A stretch of 64,000 bases of DNA, taken from contig NZ_VLPL01000001.1 of the NCBI RefSeq assembly GCF_007558725.1, positions 602,808 through 666,807 on the forward strand, in the 5' to 3' direction. The stretch comes from Fluviicola chungangensis (GTDB lineage: Bacteria; Bacteroidota; Bacteroidia; Flavobacteriales_D; Crocinitomicaceae). The notes under the pieces were generated by a model. It was given only the letters and a program-made list of their open reading frames with translations, was not told where the DNA came from and did not search any database. Made by a program: the position numbers and the translations under genes. Numbering within the stretch: the first letter of the stretch is position 1; each line of letters starts with the position of its first letter. Of this stretch, positions 1 through 7,743 are shown piece after piece.

Positions 1-435
1 GAATCAACTTTAAAATGGGTTGGTACAGGAGCTGAAATGTCTGATACTGCACGTGCAATTCTTTCTTACAAAGGAATTTTGTACAAAAATCACTTATTGA
101 AAGGTGTAACAAAAGGAGCTTTGACTGCTGAGCAGGTAGAAACTAAATTTGCTGCTTGGGAAGCTGAAAAAGCATCTAAAATCCAAGGGAAAATTGAAGG
201 TCTTGGAAAAGACGCTGTTGCTGATAAAGCAGCACGTTTGAAAGCTGAAGCTGATGCAAATGAAGCAAAAGCAAAAGCGATTGAAGCTAAAAACACGCCT
301 GTTGAAGAAGCTCCTGTAGTGGAAGAGGTTGCCGAAGAAGCAGAAACTGCAACTCCGGAAGCTGCTGCCGAAGAGGCTACTGAAGCTCCTGCAGAGGATG
401 CTCCGGCTGCTGAAGAAGGAGAAGCTGAGGCTTAA
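1..435 (+). CDS. rpsP: 30S ribosomal protein S16, 5'-truncated by the window edge
   Basis: The frame is open from base 1, so only the C-terminal part of S16 is present. The stretch reading WVGTGAEMSDTARAILSYKGI matches the conserved end of the S16 core, where a tryptophan-glycine-alanine segment precedes SDT and the final helix. S16 is a small-subunit protein that binds 16S rRNA early in assembly. After the core there is a tail of about 80 residues, first lysine and alanine rich, then strongly acidic (Glu, Ala, Pro). Such extensions are usual for S16 of Bacteroidota. The ATG at 37 is internal, not the real start. rimM follows after 18 nt, the usual rpsP-rimM order, so co-transcription is likely. 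Confidence 0.93.
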   Translation, partial: ESTLKWVGTGAEMSDTARAILSYKGILYKNHLLKGVTKGALTAEQVETKFAAWEAEKASKIQGKIEGLGKDAVADKAARLKAEADANEAKAKAIEAKNTPVEEAPVVEEVAEEAETATPEAAAEEATEAPAEDAPAAEEGEAEA

Positions 436-453
436 TTCATTAAAAGTTGATCT

Positions 454-984
454 ATGCAACATGCTGATTGCTTTCAACTTGGTTATATTGCGAAACTTCA
501 CGGATACAAAGGTGAAGTTTCGCTATTTTTAGACGTAACCAATCCGGAAGATTACAAAACTCTGGATGCCTTTTTCATCGACATCAACGGCCAACTAACC
601 CCTTTCTTTGTTCAATCCTTTCAATTAAAACATAAAGGGTTTGCAGCAATCAAACTGGAAGGTGTTGATTCTGAAAACGATGCTAAAATAATCCTGCGCA
701 AAAACTGCTACCTTCCTTTGTCTGTTCTCCCGGAATTAGATGACAAGCATTTTTACGATCACGAAATCGTCGGTTTCAAATTAGTGGACACACGTTACGG
801 AGAAACCGGGATCATTGAACAAGTAGTCGATAACAGCGTAAATCCATTGATCGTTGTCATGAACGGCGAAAAAGAGATCCTCATCCCATTCATTGAAGGA
901 CTTGTTCAAAAGGTCGACCGTAAATCCAAAACATTGCATGTCACGTCTCCCGAAGGACTGATTGAAATGTACATGGGTGAATAA
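454..984 (+). CDS. rimM: 16S rRNA processing protein RimM
   Basis: This is a 176-residue protein of the usual RimM length. RimM binds S19 and helps mature the head of the 30S subunit. The N-terminal half starts with a segment like CFQLGYIAKLHGYKGEV, the family's glycine-containing opening that forms the RimM beta barrel. The second half, from about residue 95 (the region with HFYDHEIVGF), is the PRC-barrel domain. It lies directly after rpsP, the classic neighbour. The stop codon shares one base with the ATG of the following methyltransferase gene, so the three genes are probably translated from one mRNA. Confidence 0.93.
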   Translation: MQHADCFQLGYIAKLHGYKGEVSLFLDVTNPEDYKTLDAFFIDINGQLTPFFVQSFQLKHKGFAAIKLEGVDSENDAKIILRKNCYLPLSVLPELDDKHFYDHEIVGFKLVDTRYGETGIIEQVVDNSVNPLIVVMNGEKEILIPFIEGLVQKVDRKSKTLHVTSPEGLIEMYMGE

Positions 985-1685
985 TGAGTGTTTTTCAATT
1001 CAAACACTTCCAGGTACAGCAAAAACATGCCGCTTTAAAAGTCGGGACCGATTCGATGATTCTCGGATCTGTCTGTCATTGGGAAAATCCTAAACGCTTA
1101 TTGGACATAGGCACCGGAACCGGAATTCTTTCGCTCATGTGTGCACAACGTTTCAATTTTCATGAAATAATCGGACTCGAGATTTCAGAATATGCGGTTT
1201 TGGACGCTCATTTCAATGCACAAAACAGTCCGTTCCAATCCCCGATTTCGATCATAAACCAACCCATCCAGCAATATTTTCCCAAAGAACCATTCGATGC
1301 GATTATCAGCAATCCGCCATTCTTTGAGAACAGTCAGAAAAACCCGGATGAGCATAAATCATTGGCTCGCCACACGGAAAGTCTGTCATTTCCGGATTTG
1401 ATTCGTTCTATTTCCAGGTTACTTACAAAAACAGGTAAAGCCTGGATCATTATTCCGTTCGAAAGTACAGAAAGCATCCAACGATTGGCAGAAGAAAACA
1501 ATTTGTTTATTTCGGAACTCATCACCCTTTTCGGGAAACCCGACAAGCCTGTGCGCATGATCGTTTCGCTGATCAAATACCCCCTCGAAGCCCAATTTTC
1601 GTCTTTGCACATCCGAACGGAAAATGGCAGTTACACGGAAGAATACAAGGCTTTGACACGTGAATTTCACGACCGTGTCTTATAA
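984..1685 (+). CDS. trmN6: tRNA1(Val) adenine-37 N6-methyltransferase family
   Basis: A 233-residue class I SAM-dependent methyltransferase. The SAM-binding glycine motif DIGTGTG is at residues 41-47 and the catalytic NPPF motif of N6-adenine methyltransferases is at 110-113. The start KHFQVQQKHAALKVGTDSMILG is characteristic of the YfiC/TrmN6 family, which methylates A37 of tRNA1(Val). The gene overlaps the rimM stop by one base. Its 3' end overlaps the end of the convergent thioredoxin-like gene by six bases. Substrate specificity is assigned from the family only. Confidence 0.85.
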   Translation: MSVFQFKHFQVQQKHAALKVGTDSMILGSVCHWENPKRLLDIGTGTGILSLMCAQRFNFHEIIGLEISEYAVLDAHFNAQNSPFQSPISIINQPIQQYFPKEPFDAIISNPPFFENSQKNPDEHKSLARHTESLSFPDLIRSISRLLTKTGKAWIIIPFESTESIQRLAEENNLFISELITLFGKPDKPVRMIVSLIKYPLEAQFSSLHIRTENGSYTEEYKALTREFHDRVL

Positions 1686-2228
1686 CAAGGCCACTACTTC
1701 TTCCTGGATCTCCACTCCGTGATGTTCGTTATACCAATTCTGAAGTTTGATTTTCACCTCTTCAAAAGGAGCTTTGCTCTCATGTAATTCCTGGTAAAGA
1801 ACCTGGCATTCAACCGGTCTTGGTCCCCAGGTTGCTTGATCCTCACCCGCGGCATTTTTAATTACCAGTTTCGGAATAGCCTTGGAGCCGTTTGTAAGGT
1901 ATTGCTCAATACGATGCGGTTCGGAATCACGCAATTCGTAGTCCACATGGATTAACGGATTCAATTCCGCCATCATATGGATAAACGGTACAATGTGTGA
2001 GGCATCGCCACACCAAGGCTCGGTAATGACAATCCATTCCTGCTTTTCGTTGATTGACTCGATCTTTTCTCTGACATGAGGCAGGATCTCTCCTTTTTTC
2101 AACCATCGGTTCATGCGCGACCAATTAAGCTTGGTGTAATTCAAATAATCTTCGTTATCGTAGGGAGCTTGTTGATTAGATGCATTTAAAATCTGTTCGA
2201 ATTGTTTTAAATAAGTTTGAAAGTCCAT
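1680..2228 (-). CDS. Thioredoxin-like family protein
   Basis: A 182-residue protein with a thioredoxin-fold core. The segment WIVITEPWCGDASH at about 66-78 corresponds to the active-site loop, but it reads CGDA and has a single cysteine (C73) instead of CxxC. This pattern is typical of a family of small cytoplasmic thioredoxin-like proteins found in Bacteroidota and Firmicutes, which may act on mixed disulfides or as monothiol reductants. There is no signal peptide, so it is cytoplasmic. It is convergent with trmN6, overlapping by six bases. A -7 box (TAACTTTG) lies 19 nt upstream of the start, so it probably has its own promoter. Confidence 0.8.
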   Translation of the reverse strand: MDFQTYLKQFEQILNASNQQAPYDNEDYLNYTKLNWSRMNRWLKKGEILPHVREKIESINEKQEWIVITEPWCGDASHIVPFIHMMAELNPLIHVDYELRDSEPHRIEQYLTNGSKAIPKLVIKNAAGEDQATWGPRPVECQVLYQELHESKAPFEEVKIKLQNWYNEHHGVEIQEEVVALL

Positions 2229-2247
2229 GTCTGTAAATTTGATAGTT

Positions 2248-2255
2248 CAAAGTTA
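2248..2255 (-). promoter_or_regulatory. Bacteroidota-type -7 promoter box for the thioredoxin-like gene
   Basis: On the minus strand this reads TAACTTTG, a full match to TAnnTTTG, 19 nt before the ATG at 2228. No TTG -33 element is seen at the usual spacing. Confidence 0.5.
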
Positions 2256-2332
2256 CGGCTCAATTCTTGGAGAACGTATGACAAAAATCACTAAATAACC
2301 GGTCAATTTTGAATTAGGATTTCAATAATACA

Positions 2333-2350
2333 GTTCGCAAATTTGCGAAC
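2333..2350. repeat. 18-bp perfect palindrome
   Basis: The sequence GTTCGCAAATTTGCGAAC is its own reverse complement. It lies 10 nt beyond the stop of the minus-strand M16 peptidase gene and upstream of the thioredoxin-like gene. There is no T-run, so it is not a standard intrinsic terminator. It could be a processing hairpin or a protein-binding site. Confidence 0.6.
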
Positions 2351-2359
2351 AAGCGAATT

Positions 2360-3616
2360 CTAATTTCCAGAACCCGAATCGGACTTCACATCATAAATCA
2401 ATTCCGATATATGCTCTTCCCTAAAATAGGTCTGTGCAATTTCCAGTAACTCCTCGCTGGTTAGCTTATCAATCCCGGCATACATTTCCCCGATCGTGTC
2501 AATCTGGTTGAACAATAGCAATGATTTCCCCAATCCCTGCATTAGTCCGAGGTTCGAATCCAGCGACAAAGCAATATGCCCTTTGAGTTGTTCTTTGGCC
2601 TGTTGCAATTGTTTTGCCGTTAATGGGATTTCACGCAGTTTCTTTAATTCGGCATAAATGATCTTCATCGTTTTTGCCAGGTATTTCGGATCGGTTCCAA
2701 AATAAATAGACCAATATCCCAAATCCGGGTACGGAGAGTATTGTGCTTCTATATTGTACGTATATCCGTATTTCTCACGAACGGAAAGAATCAAACGGGA
2801 ATTCATTGCCGGGCCACCCAGTACATTCGTAAGCATGGTCATTCCCCTGCGGTGATCGCTGTTGTATCCGGGAGCTATTCCGCCAATGATGGCATGTGCC
2901 TGGTAATTTCCTTCTTCTACCCGTTTCTTTACAGGTATATAACTGTCAAACCCTCTCGGGATCGCTTTCATTTTTCCAGAAGGCATGGAATGAAAATACT
3001 TTTCCAAGCATTTCACCAGTGTATTCAAGGGGATATCTCCGACAAATGAAATCACTGTGTTTTCGGTAAAAAAGAACTTATCTACATAATTTTTGAGCGA
3101 ATCTCTACCGAAAGATTGCACCGATTCAGGCGTACCCAAAATGTTATTCCCCAAAGGGTGATTGGGGAAGATGAGCGCCTCGTAATCATCGAAAATCTTA
3201 TCGCTTGGGCTGTCCAGGTACGAATTCAATTCGTCCAATACAATCTCCTTTTCCTTTTGGATCTCCTTTTCAGGGAAATTACTGTTGATTGCAATGTCTG
3301 ATAATAGCTCCGCAGCACGATTCAAGTGGGTTTTCACAAACGAAGCGTAGAGACAAATCTCTTCTTTCGTGGTATATGCGTTCAATTCTCCTCCCACTGA
3401 ATCCAGTCGGGAGAGAATATGGAATGCTTTCCGTTTTTGAGTCCCTTTGAAAATACTGTGCTCCAGGAAATGTGCCAGTCCGACTTCATGGTCCTCTTCA
3501 AACCTGGAACCGGCCAAAACAGTCACTCCCAAATGAGCAACCGGTGAGCCTGTGTGCAGATAAACCAATCTCAGCCCGTTGGAAAGGGTATATATGTGGG
3601 GTAATAATTCAATCAT
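2360..3616 (-). CDS. M16 family zinc metallopeptidase (processing-peptidase-like)
   Basis: A 418-residue protein of the short, processing-peptidase type. The inverted zinc motif HxxEH is intact (H49, E52, H53) and the third ligand is E129, at the usual spacing of 76. The C-terminal half is the second, inactive M16 domain; it contains the segment REKYGYTYNI, which is typical of substrate-binding halves. No signal peptide is visible, so it is likely cytoplasmic. It is the last gene of a tight minus-strand run after DUF4494 and pdxH, with only 3 nt separating it from pdxH. Its substrate is unknown. Confidence 0.9.
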   Translation of the reverse strand: MIELLPHIYTLSNGLRLVYLHTGSPVAHLGVTVLAGSRFEEDHEVGLAHFLEHSIFKGTQKRKAFHILSRLDSVGGELNAYTTKEEICLYASFVKTHLNRAAELLSDIAINSNFPEKEIQKEKEIVLDELNSYLDSPSDKIFDDYEALIFPNHPLGNNILGTPESVQSFGRDSLKNYVDKFFFTENTVISFVGDIPLNTLVKCLEKYFHSMPSGKMKAIPRGFDSYIPVKKRVEEGNYQAHAIIGGIAPGYNSDHRRGMTMLTNVLGGPAMNSRLILSVREKYGYTYNIEAQYSPYPDLGYWSIYFGTDPKYLAKTMKIIYAELKKLREIPLTAKQLQQAKEQLKGHIALSLDSNLGLMQGLGKSLLLFNQIDTIGEMYAGIDKLTSEELLEIAQTYFREEHISELIYDVKSDSGSGN

Positions 3617-3619
3617 TCA

Positions 3620-4267
3620 TTAAGGATACTTGCGATATAATTCCCAAGAATTGTCCGGTTTCAAATTAAACACGATCCGGTCGTGTAAGCGGGAAGGTCT
3701 TCCCTGCCAGAACTCCACATTGATCGGCCGAATCAAATAACCTCCCCAATGTTCGGGTCTTGGAATAAAATCCGGGAACTTCCCAGCGTATTCAGCCACT
3801 CGTTTCTCCAGTTCGTCTCTTGAGTTCAGGAATTCACTTTGGTGGGATGCCCAAGCTCCCAACTTGCTGCCTCTCGGACGTGATTCAAAATAAGCGTCGC
3901 TCATTTCAGCCGGAACTTTTTCCGCAAACCCGGTAACACTGATCTGGCGTTCCAATTCCGGCCAGTACAATAACGCATGTACTTGCGGGTTCGCTTCGAT
4001 TGCTTTTCCCTTATCGCTGGAATAATTCGTATAAAAAACAATTCCTTCCTCCAGTAACTCTTTCCAGTAAACCACACGAGACCTTGGAAACCCATTCAAT
4101 CCCAAAGTTGAAACAATCATCGCATTGGGTTCCATCGCAGGTTTTTCAATCGCTTCCCGAAGCCATTTGGCTAACAAGGCAAAAGGTTCATCACCAAAGT
4201 GATCTTCCAGTTTCCCTTTGTCAAATTGGTGATGGTCGTTTCGAATTACATCGAGGAAATCATCCAT
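3620..4267 (-). CDS. pdxH: Pyridoxamine 5'-phosphate oxidase
   Basis: A 215-residue flavoprotein of standard length. PdxH oxidises pyridoxine or pyridoxamine 5'-phosphate to pyridoxal 5'-phosphate with FMN and oxygen. Diagnostic segments are the RSRVVYWKE stretch with the FMN-binding arginine, YTNYSSDKG, and ESRPRGSKLGAWAS near the middle. The C-terminal RPINVEFWQGRPSRLHDR matches the signature of the dimerisation region. It sits 2 nt after the DUF4494 gene and 3 nt before the M16 gene, so the three form an operon. PLP-dependent enzymes are frequent elsewhere in the window. Confidence 0.95.
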   Translation of the reverse strand: MDDFLDVIRNDHHQFDKGKLEDHFGDEPFALLAKWLREAIEKPAMEPNAMIVSTLGLNGFPRSRVVYWKELLEEGIVFYTNYSSDKGKAIEANPQVHALLYWPELERQISVTGFAEKVPAEMSDAYFESRPRGSKLGAWASHQSEFLNSRDELEKRVAEYAGKFPDFIPRPEHWGGYLIRPINVEFWQGRPSRLHDRIVFNLKPDNSWELYRKYP

Positions 4268-4269
4268 TT

Positions 4270-4875
4270 TTATTCTTCTTCTCCGAATTGGTCATCAATC
4301 ACTGAATCTTCGTCATCTCCTTCGAATTCATCCACATCCGACCCCGGAGCTGAAAATACCGTTTTTGTTCCCATAGCATGTTCAGCAACTTCTGCTTTCA
4401 CTTGTTTTTCGAAATCAACAGCTACACGATCTTCGGCTTCATCTCCAAAAGGGAAAACATCCACGATAGGGGAAATCGTAATAGAAGGAATCACATAATC
4501 GATCATCATTCCACCCAGACTCTCTTTCAGGCGTTCATATGCATCCTTAACGGAATGAGCCGTTACAATGAAATTTTGAGATACTTTTTTGGCTTTCGCA
4601 CCTTCTTCACCACCATCGCCTCCGGCTTCATAAGTGATTTTGCATTTGTACCAAACATCTGCATCCTCATAGTGGAAAATATCGTGGAAATCAGTACGTG
4701 TAATTCCTGTCACGACAAACTCACCGCGGATCAGGCTTCCAAGCTCTTCATAGATTCTTGCTTCCGCATCTGTGAACGTCATTGCTGCAACCAGATACGG
4801 TTCTGAAACACGCTTAAAAGTACCGTCTTCCAGCTGTTTTGTATATTTAACCTTTACGGTAAACCAACTATTCAT
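4270..4875 (-). CDS. DUF4494 domain-containing protein
   Basis: A 201-residue protein. Residues 1-150 show the DUF4494 pattern: a start like NSWFTVKVKYTK, then LVAAMTFTDAEARIYEEL and FHYEDADVWYKCKITY. The family is common and nearly confined to Bacteroidota and has no established function. The last 40 residues are strongly acidic (Asp, Glu) and probably disordered. No signal peptide or membrane segment is seen. It is first in the operon with pdxH and the M16 peptidase. A TATCTTTG box lies 20 nt upstream. Confidence 0.85.
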   Translation of the reverse strand: MNSWFTVKVKYTKQLEDGTFKRVSEPYLVAAMTFTDAEARIYEELGSLIRGEFVVTGITRTDFHDIFHYEDADVWYKCKITYEAGGDGGEEGAKAKKVSQNFIVTAHSVKDAYERLKESLGGMMIDYVIPSITISPIVDVFPFGDEAEDRVAVDFEKQVKAEVAEHAMGTKTVFSAPGSDVDEFEGDDEDSVIDDQFGEEE

Positions 4876-4895
4876 TTATCCATTTTTTAGAGGAA

Positions 4896-4903
4896 CAAAG
4901 ATA
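4896..4903 (-). promoter_or_regulatory. -7 promoter box for the DUF4494-pdxH-M16 operon
   Basis: The minus strand reads TATCTTTG, a perfect TAnnTTTG match, 20 nt before the ATG of the first gene. No good -33 TTG is found at 17-20 nt spacing. Confidence 0.5.
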
Positions 4904-4992
4904 CTACTAATTCAAAATGAAAAATGCAAAATACCAAAGTGAATTCGTTAAATTTCCGAAAGTTGACTTCCTGTTTGGAATTTTGAATTGTT

Positions 4993-6075
4993 TTAATCCC
5001 TATAGATTTGTCCGTTATACAAAACGATTACTGCTCGATTTTTCATTTGAACCATGACACCGTGGCCGTTGATAACGAAATCCGTGTCGTTGATCGAGGT
5101 GACTTCTTTGTAAACTCCTCCAACGGAGGCACCTACTCCACCCATTAAAGTCCTGAAAGCCACCACATCGTTTTTCATCTGCCATTCTTTCACTACGAAA
5201 TTGGCCAGGTTTTTCTTTTCTCCTTTGTAAAATTGGTACGTCGTATTGGCGTCGCCCCAAACCACCAGATCATCTTTTGCATCCCAAAACTGGGCGAAGG
5301 AACTCAGGGTTTCATATTTTCCTTTTCCGTAATATTTCAGGTTTCCCTGTAAATCTTCGTATGCAACAAATCCTCTTCCGGCTTTGACTTTAGGCGATCT
5401 GAATTCTTCCACATCAAAAAATTCCCCATCCTGGAAAACGGCAAATGTACGGGTTTGCGGATCGTTAAAACCGAGTATGTCGGTTCCTGCAAAAAACTCG
5501 TATTCTGTCCCATTGTACGTCCCCAAGTCATAGATTTGTCCCCTGTAGAAGACTTTGTAAATATCTCCGTTATCTTTAAAAACGACCAAATTATCTCCCT
5601 GGACCACCGGAGAAGGCAGTTCCACCGTACTTTGAACAAGTGTCGATATTTTCCCCTTGTAGACCACATTCAATGAATTGTAACGTGTATCCTGAAAAGT
5701 AATCAATGAATCACCCACCCAGTAATCCGCACCGAACGAAGTCAGGTTATGCGGTTTTCCGTTTTCATAATAATAAATGAGCTGACCAATATTCCAGGCC
5801 GCCATATGGTCCGAAATCTTGAATGTTGCCGGCTGGTTGGTCATTACCCGGGAAAAAGTTCCGTCGTAAATTTTAAAATCGCGCTGGTTGTTGTAATAAG
5901 CAATTACTTCATCTCCGTATGCAACCCCTGTAACTGCCTGGTGATCGACCTGGTTAAAATACCCGTCTTTAAACGAATGGAAAAAATTGTTGTAGTCCAT
6001 ATAGGCGAAAACAGTCTGTTTTTGTGCAAAAAGACCGGATGTAAGCAGCAAAAAGCCAAAAGTCAAAAATTTCAT
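4993..6075 (-). CDS. Secreted repeat protein of unknown function
   Basis: I take the ATG at 6075, giving 360 residues that begin with a clean signal peptide (MKFLTFGFLLLTSGLFAQ). The upstream in-frame ATG at 6099 adds a hydrophobic lead that looks unnatural. The mature part is rich in Tyr, Phe, Asp and Gly, with loosely repeated units of about 45-50 residues such as VFKDNGDIYKVFYRGQ, VYKGKISTL and YQFYKGEKKNLANF. The repeats suggest a beta-propeller-like fold. No T9SS tail or lipobox is seen, so a periplasmic or secreted location is likely. It is divergent from the M16 pair, and I do not recognise a function. Confidence 0.75.
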   Translation of the reverse strand: MKFLTFGFLLLTSGLFAQKQTVFAYMDYNNFFHSFKDGYFNQVDHQAVTGVAYGDEVIAYYNNQRDFKIYDGTFSRVMTNQPATFKISDHMAAWNIGQLIYYYENGKPHNLTSFGADYWVGDSLITFQDTRYNSLNVVYKGKISTLVQSTVELPSPVVQGDNLVVFKDNGDIYKVFYRGQIYDLGTYNGTEYEFFAGTDILGFNDPQTRTFAVFQDGEFFDVEEFRSPKVKAGRGFVAYEDLQGNLKYYGKGKYETLSSFAQFWDAKDDLVVWGDANTTYQFYKGEKKNLANFVVKEWQMKNDVVAFRTLMGGVGASVGGVYKEVTSINDTDFVINGHGVMVQMKNRAVIVLYNGQIYRD

Positions 6076-6211
6076 AGTCCCGAATATAACAAAAACCATG
6101 CTAACTAATGGTTAATTGCGAAACCCCAATAAGGCCAAAAAACTTTTCGCTCTTACTGAAAGCAGATAAAAACCGTTCGTCCAGTTTTATATCCGAAATT
6201 CACCTAAATGA

Positions 6212-6240
6212 TTGTAAAGCAATTTTTGTTGTTATTTTCG
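6212..6240 (+). promoter_or_regulatory. Promoter for the M16 peptidase pair
   Basis: A TTG at 6212-6214 is followed after 18 nt by TATTTTCG at 6233-6240, one mismatch from TAnnTTTG. The start codon follows 24 nt later. This fits the Bacteroidota -33/-7 layout. Confidence 0.45.
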
Positions 6241-6264
6241 TGCAAACAAGTCGAAAAATTCAAC

Positions 6265-7731
6265 ATGAAAAAAAGTCTTTTTACAGCATTGTTGCTTTCT
6301 TCTTCGATTACCGCTTTCTCCCAGGAGAAAGTAAAGTACATCGAATATGATCTGGCAAACGGAATGCATGTTATTTTACATGAAGAACACGCTACTCCCA
6401 TTGTAGCTGTTTCAGTCATGTATCACGTAGGTTCAAAAAACGAAAACCCGTCTCGAACAGGTTTTGCGCACTTTTTTGAACATTTGTTATTTGAAGGTTC
6501 CACCAACATTAAAAGAGGTGAATACTCTGAATTAGTGGAAAAAAATGGTGGAGCGTTAAATGCAAATACCAGCCAGGACAGAACGTATTACTACGAGATC
6601 CTTCCTTCCAACCAATTGGAATTGGGATTGTGGCTGGAGAGTGAACGTTTGCTTCACGCAAAAGTAGACCAAACAGGTGTTGAAACACAACGGGAAGTCG
6701 TAAAAGAGGAAAAAAGACAGCGTGTTGACAATCAGCCTTACGCTACATTTATGGAGAACCTATTCAAACTGGCATACAAAAACCATCCGTACCGCTGGGT
6801 ACCGATCGGAAGTATGGAAGATTTGAATGCAGCCCAGGAAATTGATTACGTGAATTTCTACCATACATTCTATGTTCCTTCCAATTCCATTCTTTCCATT
6901 GCCGGGGATATCAATATCGAACAAACAAAGAAGTGGATCGATAAGTACTTTGCTTCCGTTCCGAAAGGACAAGCAATTAACTTGTTCCGTGATTTCGAAA
7001 ACCTGGGAGAAGGTGAATTCAAAACGAAATACGGTGTGGAGAAAATGGCGTTTGACGCCAAAAACTTCAATAACCCGACTGATCCGAAAGCAAAAGAATT
7101 ATTGAAGAAGTACACGGCAATGCCGTGTGATATTCCAAGACCAAATCCGGCTTTCGAACCGATCACCGGTGTTCAGCGAGAAACCGTTTACGACAACATT
7201 CAATTGCCTGCAGTATTTATGGGATACAAATTCCCGAAAGAAACGGACAAGGATTTTGCTGCGATTGAAATGTTAAATGCCGTGTTATCCGGAAGTAATT
7301 CTTCCCGCATGAACAAAGACATTGTAGAGAAAAAACAACAAGCAGTTGCTGCCTTCTCTTTCGCATTCAATATGGAAGACCCGGGATTAGGAATTGTTGC
7401 TGCTATTGCTGCTAACGGAACAAAAGTGGAAGATTTGGAGAAATCACTGGATGAAGAGATCAAATCGATCCAGGACAATTTAATTTCCGAAGAAGAATTT
7501 CAGGCTGTTCGCAATCAGTTCGAGAACCAAATCGTAAGCTCCAACTCAACAGTAGCCGGAATCGCTGAAAATTTAGCTCAAAACAAAATGTATTTCGGAA
7601 ATACGGAGTTGATCAACAAGCAAATGGAAATCTACATGGGTATTACACGTGAAGATATCCAACGTGTTGCTAAAAAGTACCTGACCCAGGACAATCGGAT
7701 CATTTTATATTATTTACCAAAGGCAAACTAA
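6265..7731 (+). CDS. Exported M16 family zinc metallopeptidase, active subunit
   Basis: I take the ATG at 6265, giving 488 residues, because the signal peptide MKKSLFTALLLSSSITAFSQ starts there. The zinc motif HxxEH is intact at H69, E72, H73, and the third ligand is E149. The remainder contains the second M16 domain (from about residue 200) with an insertion near 240-310 containing the two-cysteine-poor stretch TAMPCDIPRPNPAFEP. The protein is exported to the periplasm or outer envelope. The next gene, 12 nt downstream, encodes an M16 protein lacking the zinc motif. Such active/inactive pairs are a common M16 arrangement, so the two probably form a heterodimer. Confidence 0.92.
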   Translation: MKKSLFTALLLSSSITAFSQEKVKYIEYDLANGMHVILHEEHATPIVAVSVMYHVGSKNENPSRTGFAHFFEHLLFEGSTNIKRGEYSELVEKNGGALNANTSQDRTYYYEILPSNQLELGLWLESERLLHAKVDQTGVETQREVVKEEKRQRVDNQPYATFMENLFKLAYKNHPYRWVPIGSMEDLNAAQEIDYVNFYHTFYVPSNSILSIAGDINIEQTKKWIDKYFASVPKGQAINLFRDFENLGEGEFKTKYGVEKMAFDAKNFNNPTDPKAKELLKKYTAMPCDIPRPNPAFEPITGVQRETVYDNIQLPAVFMGYKFPKETDKDFAAIEMLNAVLSGSNSSRMNKDIVEKKQQAVAAFSFAFNMEDPGLGIVAAIAANGTKVEDLEKSLDEEIKSIQDNLISEEEFQAVRNQFENQIVSSNSTVAGIAENLAQNKMYFGNTELINKQMEIYMGITREDIQRVAKKYLTQDNRIILYYLPKAN

Positions 7732-7743
7732 CAGAACAGCGTC

